DNA of 64,000 nt. Origin: an uncultured Pelagibacteraceae bacterium (GTDB lineage Bacteria; Pseudomonadota; Alphaproteobacteria; Pelagibacterales; Pelagibacteraceae). Location: the NCBI GenBank assembly GCA_902597695.1, contig CACJYH010000001.1, positions 3,472 to 67,471 on the forward strand. Reading direction: 5' to 3'. Below the pieces are notes generated by a model. It was not told where the DNA came from. It saw only the letters and a list, made by a program, of their open reading frames with translations, and did no database searches. Position 1 is the stretch's first letter, and the number at the start of each line of letters is the position of its first letter. Positions 1 to 9,108 of the stretch are shown one piece after another. The translations under genes and the position numbers were made by a program.

Positions 1-684
1 TCTAGAGCTTAAAACATTAGAACATTTTTTAATCCAGGTATTGGATTTATTCTTAAGTTGCTTAGCATTATAGATACCATTTTTTTGATAGAATTTTGTT
101 AACTGCCTACCAACACCCCATATATCATTGATTTCAACTTTTTCTAAAATAGGGTCTAAATTTTCTATTCCAATTAAACTCGTTACCCCAGATTGTTTTT
201 TCTTAGCAATATGATTTGCAACTTTGCTTAAAGTTTTAGTTTTAGCAATACCAATACTGGTTGGAATACCAGTCCATTGCAAAACTGTTTCTCTAATTTC
301 TCTACCAACTTTTTCAACTTCAGAATCTGGAAAATTGGATAAATCTATAAATGCTTCATCAATAGAATAGACTTCTATTTCAGTATTAAATCTTTTAAGT
401 GTTCTCATTACTCTTCTAGATAAATCTCCATACAAAGAGTAATTTGATGAAAAAACCTCGACTTTATTTTTAACAATAATATCTTTTGCTTTAAAATAAG
501 GTTCACCCATTTTAATCCCCAAAGCTTTTGCTTCATTGGATCTAGAAATAATACAACCATCATTATTTGATAGTACAACTACAGGTTTTTTTCTTATTTT
601 TGGATTGAATAATCTTTCACATGAAACATAGAAAGAGTTACAATCAACTAAGCCTATTTTTTTAGTACGTTGAACGGATGACAT
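1..684 (-). CDS. umuC: UmuC, Y-family DNA polymerase V catalytic subunit (C-terminus cut by window edge)
   Basis: Translating the minus strand from the ATG at 684 gives 228 codons with no stop, running off the left edge. The N-terminus reads GLVDCNSFYVSCERLFNP, the Y-family palm start with its first catalytic Asp. It is followed by VLSNNDGCIISRSNEAK and later YSIDEAFIDL, which supplies the second Asp/Glu pair, and then GIPTSIGIAKTKTLSKVANH. Family members are about 420 residues, so roughly the C-terminal half (little finger and clamp-binding region) lies outside. The start codon overlaps the end of umuD by 23 bp, so the two are co-transcribed from the SOS promoter upstream of umuD. The protein performs error-prone translesion synthesis with processed UmuD. 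No frameshift is visible in the portion present. Confidence 0.93.
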   Translation of the reverse strand, partial: MSSVQRTKKIGLVDCNSFYVSCERLFNPKIRKKPVVVLSNNDGCIISRSNEAKALGIKMGEPYFKAKDIIVKNKVEVFSSNYSLYGDLSRRVMRTLKRFNTEIEVYSIDEAFIDLSNFPDSEVEKVGREIRETVLQWTGIPTSIGIAKTKTLSKVANHIAKKKQSGVTSLIGIENLDPILEKVEINDIWGVGRQLTKFYQKNGIYNAKQLKNKSNTWIKKCSNVLSSR

Positions 685-1057
685 AAGTCACAACTCCCCA
701 AATAAAGACATCTTCTTCTTCGTTAATCAAAATTCTATTAGAAAAATCTTTAGAGCCTGAGGATAGAAATTTTTTATCTCTTTCTTGAACCAAAGTTTTA
801 ACTACAAGCTCGTCATGAACATTTGCGATAACAGTTGAGAAGTTTTTTGGCTTTAAACTTTTGTCGACAACTAATAAATCGCCATCATTAATCCCAACAT
901 CGACCATAGATTTTCCCTGTACTCGGATGATGAAAGTGGCAGGAACATTTTTGATTAAATGCATGTTCAGATCGATATCTTCCTCGATATAATCAGTGGC
1001 AGGCGATGGAAAACCAGCGCCAGCTTTATGCAGATAATAAGGAATAGTCAGCTTCAT
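662..1057 (-). CDS. umuD: UmuD, SOS mutagenesis protein with LexA-like autoprotease (S24) fold
   Basis: 131 residues, the usual length for UmuD. GFPSPATDYIEEDIDL (about residues 15-30) is the characteristic region after the self-cleavage site; cleavage is expected between A14 and G15, where E. coli has Cys-Gly. The catalytic dyad is visible as Ser50 in QGKSM and Lys87 in LVVKTL. RecA-stimulated self-cleavage makes the active form, which joins UmuC to form polymerase V. It is the first gene of the umuDC operon. Its ATG directly abuts a LexA box, and no Shine-Dalgarno sequence is possible between box and start. Confidence 0.95.
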   Translation of the reverse strand: MKLTIPYYLHKAGAGFPSPATDYIEEDIDLNMHLIKNVPATFIIRVQGKSMVDVGINDGDLLVVDKSLKPKNFSTVIANVHDELVVKTLVQERDKKFLSSGSKDFSNRILINEEEDVFIWGVVTYVIRSTY

Positions 1058-1072
1058 GTTCTTGTTTTGTTC
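1058..1072 (-). promoter_or_regulatory. LexA (SOS) box of umuDC
   Basis: On the minus strand this reads GAACAAAACAAGAAC, a perfect GAAC-N7-GAAC direct repeat. That is the operator form known for alphaproteobacterial LexA, unlike the CTG-N10-CAG palindrome of enterobacteria. It ends one base before the umuD ATG and covers the predicted transcription start, so bound LexA would block open-complex formation. Confidence 0.85.
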
Positions 1073-1075
1073 TTA

Positions 1076-1104
1076 TTTGTAGCGCAGTTATACAATGTAG
1101 TCAA
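1076..1104 (-). promoter_or_regulatory. sigma-70-type promoter of umuDC
   Basis: On the minus strand the -35 TTGACT (1104-1099) is separated by exactly 17 bp from the -10 TACAAA (1081-1076). Transcription would start near 1069-1070, inside the LexA box, leaving a leader of only about 12 nt. The remaining divergent spacer up to the next gene at 1218 shows nothing else I can support. Confidence 0.6.
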
Positions 1105-1217
1105 TAGGTTGTATTTTGAGTCCGTAATTGAATCAAAACTGAATCAAAACGTGAACATCGAAACTATATTTTGTATGCTTGTGGATAACTTTAACCAAGG
1201 ATAGTTTAAAACATCAA

Positions 1218-1580
1218 ATGAAAAAACTAATTTGTCATTGTGGAGCTGTAGAAGCAGAAATTAATTTAGATGGAGATTTAGCTAAAGTAATAAAATGTAA
1301 TTGTTCAATTTGTAAAAGAAAAGGTGCAATTATGTCGATGGTAAAAAATGAAGATTTTAAAATTACTAAAGGTGAAGATAAGTTAAAACTATATCAATTT
1401 CACTCAAAAGTAGCCAAACATTACTTCTGTTCTGAATGTGGAATTTATACACATCATAATCCAAGGATCAATCCAGCCATGACAGGATTTAATGTTGGTT
1501 GTATTGATGAAATAAATACTTTTGATATGAAAGAAGTTCCAGTAAACGATGGCCAAAATCATCCATTGGATAAAAAATAA
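1218..1580 (+). CDS. GFA / CENP-V family zinc-binding protein
   Basis: 120 residues from the ATG at 1218. An in-frame ATG at 1179 would add 13 residues (MWITLTKDSLKHQ) that do not belong to the family, so the later start is preferred. Cysteines match the glutathione-dependent formaldehyde-activating (GFA) fold: C6 and C8 in CHCGAVE, C27, C29 and C32 in CNCSICKRKG, and C71 and C74 in CSECG, enough for two zinc ions. Family members were first linked to adding glutathione to formaldehyde, but many are only known as zinc-fold proteins of unknown substrate. It lies 5 bp before the glycerate kinase gene and is transcribed with it. The exact reaction is not deducible from sequence. Confidence 0.85.
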   Translation: MKKLICHCGAVEAEINLDGDLAKVIKCNCSICKRKGAIMSMVKNEDFKITKGEDKLKLYQFHSKVAKHYFCSECGIYTHHNPRINPAMTGFNVGCIDEINTFDMKEVPVNDGQNHPLDKK

Positions 1581-1585
1581 TTTTC

Positions 1586-2515
1586 ATGCAACAATTCAGC
1601 TTATGCTTTGGTAAGGTAAAAAAAGATTGTTTAAAGTTTATAAAATCTCAAGAAACAAAAGCAGATAAATTTAAGAATAAGGAAAGAATGATAAAATCTT
1701 TCTTAATTCCATTATGTTTTTGGATTAGTAAAAAAGCTGATAAAAAAAGACCTTATTTTGTAGGTCTAGCAGGAGGCCAAGGAACAGGCAAAACCACCAT
1801 TAGTTCACTCATTAAGATAATTTTAACAAAGTACTTTAAATTAAAAGTTTTCAGAATTTCTATAGATGATTTTTATAAAACTAGAAAAGAGAGAATAAAT
1901 TTATCTAATAAAATACACCCAATGCTTTTAACTAGAGGAGTACCAGGAACACATGATATTAATATGATGTTGAGTTTTTTTAAAAAGGCAAAAAGTAGAA
2001 AATTTAAAAGGTTGAAATTGCCAACATTTAATAAAGCAATAGATGACCGCTTTCACAAAAAGAATTGGTATGATTTAAAAGCAAGACCTGATGTAATAAT
2101 TTTCGAAGGTTGGTGTGTTGGTGCAAAATCAGAAAAAAATAGTACTTTAAAGAAAAATATCAATTCTCTGGAAAAAGCCAAAGATCAAAGACAAATTTGG
2201 AGAAAATATGTTAACCAGCAATTGAAATCAAAATACAAAAACTTATATTCCCAACTTAATTGTTTAATTTATTTAAGAGCGAAAAATTTTAGTTTGCTTC
2301 AGAAATGGAGATTGAAACAAGAGAGAAAACTTTGGGTGAAAAGTAAAGTAAAATCGAATTTAAAAATAATGAGTAGAGGAGATGTCATCAATTTTATGCA
2401 GACATATCAAAGAATAACCCAGAATATGTTTAAAAATATGCCTAAATACGCATCTATAATTTTTAATCTAAATAGTAACCATCAGATCAAATCTGCAGTA
2501 TATAAAAGTAAATGA
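1586..2515 (+). CDS. D-glycerate 3-kinase (GLYK-type P-loop kinase)
   Basis: 309 residues. Walker A is GGQGTGKT at residues 63-70, preceded by PYFVGLA. It is followed by ISIDDFYKTRKER, by HPMLLTRGVPGTHDI, which is typical of the plant/yeast-type glycerate kinase family, and by IIFEGWCVG as the Walker B-like strand. The expected reaction is D-glycerate + ATP to 3-phosphoglycerate, returning glycerate from serine/glycine or glycolate metabolism to central carbon flow. That would fit a cell that also carries the glycine cleavage operon seen at 24326. The stop overlaps the tolC start by 4 bp. The alternative is a related phosphoribulokinase/uridine-kinase-like enzyme, but the GVPGTHD segment argues for GLYK. 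Confidence 0.8.
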   Translation: MQQFSLCFGKVKKDCLKFIKSQETKADKFKNKERMIKSFLIPLCFWISKKADKKRPYFVGLAGGQGTGKTTISSLIKIILTKYFKLKVFRISIDDFYKTRKERINLSNKIHPMLLTRGVPGTHDINMMLSFFKKAKSRKFKRLKLPTFNKAIDDRFHKKNWYDLKARPDVIIFEGWCVGAKSEKNSTLKKNINSLEKAKDQRQIWRKYVNQQLKSKYKNLYSQLNCLIYLRAKNFSLLQKWRLKQERKLWVKSKVKSNLKIMSRGDVINFMQTYQRITQNMFKNMPKYASIIFNLNSNHQIKSAVYKSK

Positions 2516-3807
2516 AAAAAATAATTTTAATTTTTTTAGGTACATTCTTTTTATTTTCAAAAGTTAATGCAGAAACCTTTTCTAGTGCTTTATCAAAAGC
2601 ATATAAAAATAACTCAGAACTGAACGCTGAAAGAGAAAATATTAATGTCTCTGAACAAGATCTAAATATAGCAAGAGGATCTTATTTACCAACCATTACA
2701 CTTGAGGGCACTGAAAGTCAGGAAGAAACTAATAAACTTACCAATCAAGATGGAAGTAATGCATCGATTAGTGATGTGGATCCATCAACAAGATCAGTTT
2801 CAATTACTCAAACTTTGATAGATTTTGGTAGAGGTGCAGATCTCGCAAAAAATAAGATAGGTATTGATCTTGCAAAAGCGAAATTATTAAAAAAAGAACA
2901 AGATATTTTATATAAAACTACAGAGGCTTATACGGGGCTAATTTCAGCAAATGAAAAGTTAGAAATTAATAGAACAAATGTTGAGCTTTTAAGCAGACAA
3001 GTAGAAACTGATAGAATTAGACTTAGCAGAGGTCAAATTTCTTTGTCAGATGTTTCTCAATCAGAATCTTCGTTAGCAGGCGCTGAGGCACAATTTATTA
3101 AGGCACAAAATGATTTATTAACCAGTAAATTAAATTATGAAAATATTATAGGTAACATTAATGATGTGCAATCATTAGATAAAAGTTCAATTATTAATTA
3201 TGAACTTCCAGGAGATCTTAATTCAGCAATTGAGCTTTCAAAGAAAAATAACCCTGATTTGATAATTGCAAAATTAGAGTACGAACAATCTATTAAAGAT
3301 AAATCAATAGCTAAATCTGATTTAGCACCTACTGCGAAATTATCTTTTGAAAGATCATATACAGAAGATTTAAATACAACATATGATGAGAGAGAAAAAG
3401 ATACTGTTAAAGCAACTGTTTCGTGGCCTTTTTTTTCAGGAGGTAAAAACATTGCTAAATATAAAAAAAATCAAAGTTTAGAAAATAGAAAAAGATTAAT
3501 TTTAGATAGTGCCGTAAAACAAAATCAAACCGATGTAGCTAGCGCCTGGTCTAATTATCAATCTAATAGAAGTTTACTTAATTCTGTTCAATCCCAAGTT
3601 AAAGCTGCTGAAATTGCCAATGAGGGAATTACTGCTGAATATAATAGTGGGGCAGGAAGAACAACTTTAGAGGTCATTCAATCCAACTCATTACTTTTGA
3701 ATGCTCAAATTTCTTTGGCAGATTCTGAGAGAAATTACATTTTATCCCAGTTTAATTTGTTAAAGTCCTTAGGATTGCTAAATAGCAATTATCTAAAAAT
3801 TAGATAA
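2512..3807 (+). CDS. tolC: TolC-family outer-membrane efflux protein
   Basis: 431 residues with a signal peptide cleaved near residue 20 (SKVNA before ETF). Two copies of the outer-membrane efflux repeat are visible: the first around FSSALSKAYKNNSELNAERENI, with SLSDVSQSESSLAGAEA in its helical part, and the second starting at DLNSAIELSKKNNPDLIIAK. Both are long amphipathic Gln/Asn/Ser-rich helices, as expected for the alpha-barrel tunnel. It forms the trimeric exit duct for type I secretion or tripartite efflux. The inner-membrane partners are not adjacent. The start overlaps the kinase stop by 4 bp (ATGA), so translation is probably coupled. It precedes recA but ends with its own hairpin. 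Confidence 0.9.
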   Translation: MKKIILIFLGTFFLFSKVNAETFSSALSKAYKNNSELNAERENINVSEQDLNIARGSYLPTITLEGTESQEETNKLTNQDGSNASISDVDPSTRSVSITQTLIDFGRGADLAKNKIGIDLAKAKLLKKEQDILYKTTEAYTGLISANEKLEINRTNVELLSRQVETDRIRLSRGQISLSDVSQSESSLAGAEAQFIKAQNDLLTSKLNYENIIGNINDVQSLDKSSIINYELPGDLNSAIELSKKNNPDLIIAKLEYEQSIKDKSIAKSDLAPTAKLSFERSYTEDLNTTYDEREKDTVKATVSWPFFSGGKNIAKYKKNQSLENRKRLILDSAVKQNQTDVASAWSNYQSNRSLLNSVQSQVKAAEIANEGITAEYNSGAGRTTLEVIQSNSLLLNAQISLADSERNYILSQFNLLKSLGLLNSNYLKIR

Positions 3808-3820
3808 TTATTGGTTTTTT
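3787..3820 (+). terminator. candidate intrinsic terminator at the end of tolC
   Basis: A 9-bp AT-rich stem, AATTATCTA (3787-3795) with TAGATAATT (3801-3809), has a 5-nt loop and is followed by ATTGGTTTTTT. The stem contains the tolC stop codon. Weak GC content keeps confidence moderate. Confidence 0.5.
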
Positions 3821-3848
3821 GACGAAAAATAAAATATCTTGCCAATGA

Positions 3849-3863
3849 GAACAAAATGTGTAC
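3849..3863 (+). promoter_or_regulatory. imperfect LexA box upstream of recA
   Basis: GAAC-AAAATGT-GTAC matches the alphaproteobacterial GAAC-N7-GAAC operator at 7 of 8 positions. It lies about 50 bp upstream of the recA ATG, in the only gap before that gene. A possible -35 TTGCCA (3839-3844) and -10 TACATT (3861-3866) would flank it. LexA control of recA is known in many alphaproteobacteria; here it is inferred. Confidence 0.5.
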
Positions 3864-3912
3864 ATTTATTTTATGATTCGAGTGTTAAAAAAAGTAAGAA
3901 AAGAGGCAAAAA

Positions 3913-5061
3913 ATGACAAAAAATAACTTAAAAGTGGTTAAATCTACGAAAGATCAAGAATTGGATATTAAAGAGAAAAACAAAGCATTAGATGCTGCGA
4001 TTAGCCAGATAACTGACAATTTTGGAAAAGGTTCAGTTATGAAGCTTGGTGAAAAAAGAGCAATGGATATCGAGTCGATATCTACAGGTTCTTTAAGTTT
4101 AGATTTAGCTTTAGGAATAGGTGGTTTACCTAAAGGAAGAATTATTGAAGTTTATGGACCAGAGAGTTCTGGAAAAACAACATTAGCATTACAAGTAGTT
4201 GCTGAAGCTCAAAAGGCAGGTGGAATTTGTGCATTCGTTGATGCGGAGCATGCTTTAGATCCAGTCTATGCGAAAAAATTAGGAGTGAATACTGAAGAGC
4301 TTTTAATTTCTCAACCAGATGCAGGTGAGCAAGCTTTAGAAATCGCTGATACGCTAGTAAAATCAGGCTCTATTTCAGTTATCGTAATTGACTCTGTTGC
4401 AGCTTTAACTCCAAAAGCTGAAATTGAAGGTGAGATGGGTGATCATCATGTTGGTCTTCAATCAAGATTAATGAGTCAGGCTTTAAGAAAATTAACTGGT
4501 TCAATTTCAAATACAAACACAATGATGATTTTCATTAACCAAATTAGAATGAAAATTGGAGTTATGTTTGGAAGTCCAGAAACAACATCAGGTGGAAATG
4601 CGTTGAAGTTTTATTCATCTGTAAGAATGGATATTAGAAGAATTGGTGCTATCAAAGATAAAGATGAAATTATTGGAAACACTACAAGAGTAAAAGTAGT
4701 TAAGAATAAAGTTGCACCACCATTTAAAGTTGTTGAGTTTGACTTAATGTATGGCAGAGGAATTAGTAAAATGGGTGAGTTAGTTGACCTAGGTGCTAAA
4801 GCTGACATTATTGAAAAATCAGGAGCATGGTATGCTTATAAGGGTGAAAAAATAGGTCAAGGCAGAGAAAACGCAAAAACTTACCTTGCTCAAAATCCTA
4901 AAGTTGCTGCAGAAATAGAAATGGCAATTAGAGAAAAAGCAGGTGTGATTTCAAAGAAAATTGAAGGAAATCCATTAAGTCCTGAAAAAATTGAAAAAGA
5001 GAAGAAAGTAGCTGAAAAAGAAGAGGCTGCAAAAGAAGCTACTCCTTCCAAAAAGAACTAA
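3913..5061 (+). CDS. recA: RecA recombinase
   Basis: 382 residues, slightly longer than E. coli RecA. Walker A is GPESSGKTT at residues 82-90, followed by [10 protein letters not shown]. The L1/L2 DNA-binding loops are recognisable ([23 protein letters not shown] and [19 protein letters not shown]). The extreme C-terminus is a Lys/Glu/Ala-rich tail (from about residue 355) instead of the plainly acidic E. coli tail. RecA polymerises on single-stranded DNA for recombination, LexA cleavage and UmuD activation, tying it to the umuDC pair 3 kb upstream. An AGAGG ribosome-binding site (around 3902-3906) precedes the ATG. A strong hairpin terminator follows. Confidence 0.98.
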   Translation: MTKNNLKVVKSTKDQELDIKEKNKALDAAISQITDNFGKGSVMKLGEKRAMDIESISTGSLSLDLALGIGGLPKGRIIEVYGPESSGKTTLALQVVAEAQKAGGICAFVDAEHALDPVYAKKLGVNTEELLISQPDAGEQALEIADTLVKSGSISVIVIDSVAALTPKAEIEGEMGDHHVGLQSRLMSQALRKLTGSISNTNTMMIFINQIRMKIGVMFGSPETTSGGNALKFYSSVRMDIRRIGAIKDKDEIIGNTTRVKVVKNKVAPPFKVVEFDLMYGRGISKMGELVDLGAKADIIEKSGAWYAYKGEKIGQGRENAKTYLAQNPKVAAEIEMAIREKAGVISKKIEGNPLSPEKIEKEKKVAEKEEAAKEATPSKKN

Positions 5062-5086
5062 AATTAAAGGTCATCTTTAAATTATA

Positions 5087-5111
5087 AAAGGCGCTTGTTA
5101 TAAGCGCCTTT
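5087..5111 (+). terminator. hairpin terminator after recA
   Basis: Perfect 10-bp stem AAAGGCGCTT / AAGCGCCTTT with a 5-nt loop (GTTAT), 25 bp after the recA stop. It is one of the few GC-rich stems in the window. The 3' side carries only a short T run, so it may rely partly on the stem and could also work in the reverse direction. Confidence 0.75.
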
Positions 5112-5128
5112 ACCCCTTTATCCCTAAC

Positions 5129-5156
5129 TAGACATAGAATAAAAAAGCTGTATTTT
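5129..5156 (+). promoter_or_regulatory. predicted promoter of alaS
   Basis: -35 TAGACA (5129-5134), 16-bp spacer, -10 TATTTT (5151-5156). The start codon lies 5 bp beyond the -10, so the predicted transcript begins at or next to the ATG, i.e. leaderless. Placement by eye only. Confidence 0.45.
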
Positions 5157-5161
5157 AAAGT

Positions 5162-7828
5162 ATGGCGGATAAATCATTAAATGAAATAAGAAGTACGTTC
5201 TTAAAATATTTTGAAAAGAATGATCATAAGATTGTCGAGTCTAGTAATTTAGTTCCAAATAATGATCCGACATTAATGTTTGCCAATTCTGGAATGGTTC
5301 AATTTAAGAATGTATTTACTGGTTTAGAAAAAAGAGATTATCAAAGAGCTACCACTTCTCAAAAATGTGTCAGAGCAGGAGGTAAGCATAATGATTTAGA
5401 AAATGTTGGTTACACTCCAAGACATCATACTTTTTTTGAAATGTTGGGAAATTTTTCTTTCGGGGACTATTTTAAAGAAAGAGGAATTGAACTAGCATGG
5501 AATTTAATCACTAAAGATTTTGGTTTAGATAAAAATAGACTTTACGTAACCGTTTTTCATGAAGATGATGAAGCCTTCAATTTCTGGAAGAAAATAGCGG
5601 GTTTTAGCGATGATAGAATTATCAGAATTTCGACATCAGATAATTTCTGGTCAATGGGAGAAACAGGTCCCTGTGGACCTTGCTCAGAAATATTCTATGA
5701 TCATGGTGATCATTTAAAAGGTGGTTTACCCGGAACAAAGGATCAAGATGGAGATCGTTTTATTGAAATTTGGAACTTGGTATTTATGCAATATGAACAA
5801 GTTTTAAAAGATAAAAGAATAGATTTACCCAAACCATCTGTAGATACAGGAATGGGATTGGAGAGAATAGCTGCTCTTTTACAAGGAACTCACGACAATT
5901 ATCAAACTGATCATTTTAAGAAATTAATAAGTTCGATATCAGATGTAACTAAAGTTAAACAAGCTGATAATAATATATCGAGTTTTAGGGTAATTGCTGA
6001 TCATTTAAGAGCAAGTTCCTTTCTATTAGCTGAAGGTGTTCTGCCATCAAATGAAGGTCGTGGATACGTCTTAAGAAGAATTATGAGAAGGGGTATGAGA
6101 CATTCTCATTTACTAGGATCAAAAGAACCTATTTTTTACAAAATTTTTGAATCTTTAAAAAATGAAATGTCTGGAAATTATCCAGAGTTAGAGCGATCTG
6201 AGTCTTTGATAACAGAAACATTAAAAATGGAAGAAGAAAAATTTTTAGTTTTACTTGATCGAGGAATTAAAATACTAAATGATGAAATTTCAAAAATTGA
6301 TAAAGTGTTATCAGGTGATGTAGCTTTTAAATTATATGATACTTATGGTTTTCCATTAGATCTTACAGAAGATATTTTAAAAAATAAATCATTAAAAGTT
6401 GACCATCAAAAATTTGATGAGTTGATGAAAAAGAGCAAAGAACTTGCAAAAAAGAATTGGAAAGGATCTGGTGACAGCTCAGAAGAAGCAATTTGGTTTT
6501 CAATTAAAGATAAAACTGGTCCTACAGAATTTTTGGGTTACGAGTCTAATCAATCTGAGGGAGTAGTGTTAAATTTAATTAAAAACAATCAAGAATCAAA
6601 ATCATTAGCTACTGGAGAAGAAGGAATGATTATAACTAATCAAACTCCTTTTTATGGTGAGTCAGGAGGACAACTTGGTGATAAAGGCACAATAGTTTCT
6701 GGAAATTCAGTTTTCGAAGTTGAGGATACACAAAAAAAACTTGGAGATTTATTTGTTCATTATGGATCGGTAACAGCTGGTGAAATTAAAATAAATGATA
6801 TAGTTGAAATGAAAATTGATGTTGAAAGAAGAAACAATTTAAAAGCTTATCATTCTGCAACTCACTTACTTCATGAGTCTTTAAGAAGAACTTTAGGTAA
6901 GCACGTGATGCAAAAAGGTTCATTAGTTGCACCAGATCGTTTGAGATTTGACTTTAGTCACATGAAACCGATTACTAATGAGGAATTAGAGACAATAGAT
7001 AAATTAGTTAATGAATACGTTAAAAATGGCTCTGAAGTGACCACAAGAATTATGACACCTAAAGCTGCAATAGAAAAGGGAGCGCTAGCTTTTTTTGGTG
7101 AAAAATATGGTGAAGAAGTTCGTGTCGTTTCAATGGGGAAGGAAAAAGATGCTTATTTTTCAACGGAATTATGCGGTGGAACACATGTAAAAAACACTGG
7201 AGATATTGGAAAATTTAAAACAGTCAGTCAATCATCTATTGCTGCAGGAGTAAGAAGAGTTGAAGCTTTAAGAGATAAACAGCTTGAGGATTTTATAAAG
7301 AATAAAGAAAAGCTATCGACTTTATCTTTACAAAAAGATGAGGAGACTATCAAAGATTTGTCATCACAAATAATCAAACTTGGAGGTAAACCGAAAGTTA
7401 ATAATAAAGATTTAAAAGAAATAATAAAAAATCTTTCAAAACAACTTGAACAATTAAATGTTAATTCAGTTCTTCAAGATAAAACAAAAAATATTATTAA
7501 TGACCAAAAAATAAAGGATATAAAAGTTCGATTCCAAAAAGTTCAAGATTTACCTCCTAAAGATTTGAGAAAATTAGTTGATAGTGGAAAAAAAGAACTT
7601 GGTGATGGGATTGTAATTGTTTTTGCAAGTAGTGAAGATAAAGTTGGTTTAGGCGTTGGTGTTACTGAAAAACTAGTGGATAAATATGATGCTGTAAAAT
7701 TTGCAAAATTAGGTTCAGAAATTATCGGTGGTAAAGGTGGTGGAGGCCGAAAAGATTTTGCCCAAGCAGGGGGACAAGATAAAAAAAAAATTGATGAGGC
7801 TTTTGAAAAACTAAAGGCTTTAATTTAA
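5162..7828 (+). CDS. alaS: Alanyl-tRNA synthetase
   Basis: 888 residues, full length. The class II catalytic core starts with [20 protein letters not shown] and contains motif 2 around [13 protein letters not shown] and motif 3 [10 protein letters not shown]. The editing domain has the zinc signature [11 protein letters not shown] and [13 protein letters not shown]. The C-terminal DHHA1/C-Ala domain ends in the glycine-rich [16 protein letters not shown]. It charges tRNA-Ala and edits mischarged Ser/Gly. There is no Shine-Dalgarno sequence before the ATG. The last 9 bp overlap the convergent icd gene. Confidence 0.98.
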   Translation: MADKSLNEIRSTFLKYFEKNDHKIVESSNLVPNNDPTLMFANSGMVQFKNVFTGLEKRDYQRATTSQKCVRAGGKHNDLENVGYTPRHHTFFEMLGNFSFGDYFKERGIELAWNLITKDFGLDKNRLYVTVFHEDDEAFNFWKKIAGFSDDRIIRISTSDNFWSMGETGPCGPCSEIFYDHGDHLKGGLPGTKDQDGDRFIEIWNLVFMQYEQVLKDKRIDLPKPSVDTGMGLERIAALLQGTHDNYQTDHFKKLISSISDVTKVKQADNNISSFRVIADHLRASSFLLAEGVLPSNEGRGYVLRRIMRRGMRHSHLLGSKEPIFYKIFESLKNEMSGNYPELERSESLITETLKMEEEKFLVLLDRGIKILNDEISKIDKVLSGDVAFKLYDTYGFPLDLTEDILKNKSLKVDHQKFDELMKKSKELAKKNWKGSGDSSEEAIWFSIKDKTGPTEFLGYESNQSEGVVLNLIKNNQESKSLATGEEGMIITNQTPFYGESGGQLGDKGTIVSGNSVFEVEDTQKKLGDLFVHYGSVTAGEIKINDIVEMKIDVERRNNLKAYHSATHLLHESLRRTLGKHVMQKGSLVAPDRLRFDFSHMKPITNEELETIDKLVNEYVKNGSEVTTRIMTPKAAIEKGALAFFGEKYGEEVRVVSMGKEKDAYFSTELCGGTHVKNTGDIGKFKTVSQSSIAAGVRRVEALRDKQLEDFIKNKEKLSTLSLQKDEETIKDLSSQIIKLGGKPKVNNKDLKEIIKNLSKQLEQLNVNSVLQDKTKNIINDQKIKDIKVRFQKVQDLPPKDLRKLVDSGKKELGDGIVIVFASSEDKVGLGVGVTEKLVDKYDAVKFAKLGSEIIGGKGGGGRKDFAQAGGQDKKKIDEAFEKLKALI

Positions 7829-9034
7829 CTTCTGTTTAAGATTATTATCAATTACATCCAGAAACTGATTAGTTGTTAAATATTTACTTGAAGGTCCAAC
7901 CAATATTGCAAGATCTTTTGTCATTGAGCCATTCTCAACACTTTCAATACAAACTTTTTCAATTGTATTTGCAAATTTGATAAGTTCGTCGTTACCATCA
8001 AGTTTACCTCTATGTGCCAATCCTCTTGTCCATGCAAAAATCGAAGCAATTGGATTTGTGGAAGTTTCTTTACCTTGTTGGTGCATTCTATAATGTCTAG
8101 TTACTGTTCCGTGAGCTGCTTCTGCCTCCATTATTTTTCCATCAGGTGTAAGCAGTGTGCTGGTCATTAAACCAAGTGAGCCATATCCTTGAGCCATGGT
8201 ATCTGATTGAACATCACCATCATAATTTTTACATGCCCATATATACTTGCCGCTCCATTTCATTGCACATGCTACCATGTCGTCAATTAATCTGTGTTCA
8301 TAAGTAATTTTTGCATCCTCAAATTTTTTCTTGAATTCTTTATTATAGACCTCTTCAAATATATCTTTAAATCTTCCATCGTATTTTTTTAGAATTGTAT
8401 TTTTGGTTGATAAGTAAACTGGCCAATTCTTAATTAATCCATAACTAAAACAGGATCTTGCAAAATCCTCGATTGATTTATCTAAATTATACATTGAGAG
8501 TGCAACCCCTGGACCGGTAAAATTAAATACTTCATATTTAATTTCATCTTTACCATCTTCAGAAGTCCATTTTACTTCCATCTTACCTTTGCCAGGCACT
8601 TTGAAATCTGTTGCTCTATATTGATCTCCAAATGCATGCCTTCCGATCACTACTGGATCTGACCAAGAGGGTACGAGTTTTGGAATGTTAGAACAAATTA
8701 TGGGTTCTCTAAATACAGTTCCTCCAATGATATTTCTGATAGTTCCGTTTGGAGATCTCCACATTTTCTTCAATTTAAACTCTTCAACTCGTGCTTCATC
8801 TGGAGTGATGGTTGCACATTTGATACCGACACCAATTTTTTTAATTGCATTAGCAGAGTCTATAGTGATTTGATCATCAGAGTCATCTCTACTTTTCATT
8901 CCTAAATCGTAATATTCGATGCCGAGATCTAAATACGGAAGTATCAATTTTTTCTTGATAAATTCCCAGATTATTCTGGTCATTTCATCGCCATCTAACT
9001 CTACTATTGGGTTTTTAACGCTAATTTTGCTCAC
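7820..9034 (-). CDS. icd: NADP-dependent isocitrate dehydrogenase
   Basis: 404 residues of the eukaryotic-like homodimeric NADP-IDH type: [17 protein letters not shown] at the N-terminus, the substrate-binding loop [37 protein letters not shown], the metal-binding [12 protein letters not shown] and [20 protein letters not shown], and the NADP-binding [12 protein letters not shown]. It converts isocitrate to 2-oxoglutarate and supplies NADPH in the TCA cycle. It overlaps the end of alaS convergently by 9 bp and is divergent from psd across a 74-bp gap. Confidence 0.97.
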   Translation of the reverse strand: MSKISVKNPIVELDGDEMTRIIWEFIKKKLILPYLDLGIEYYDLGMKSRDDSDDQITIDSANAIKKIGVGIKCATITPDEARVEEFKLKKMWRSPNGTIRNIIGGTVFREPIICSNIPKLVPSWSDPVVIGRHAFGDQYRATDFKVPGKGKMEVKWTSEDGKDEIKYEVFNFTGPGVALSMYNLDKSIEDFARSCFSYGLIKNWPVYLSTKNTILKKYDGRFKDIFEEVYNKEFKKKFEDAKITYEHRLIDDMVACAMKWSGKYIWACKNYDGDVQSDTMAQGYGSLGLMTSTLLTPDGKIMEAEAAHGTVTRHYRMHQQGKETSTNPIASIFAWTRGLAHRGKLDGNDELIKFANTIEKVCIESVENGSMTKDLAILVGPSSKYLTTNQFLDVIDNNLKQKLN

Positions 9035-9108
9035 TTATATTTTTATCTTAATAATTGAATTTCGCGATTTTATATACATATTAATGACAATTTATCAAAT
9101 AGAAGAAT

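Noticed and set aside
959..1204. 81-residue plus-strand open frame across the umuD start
   Set aside because: It lies antisense to the well-supported UmuD N-terminus and its promoter and has no recognisable protein features.
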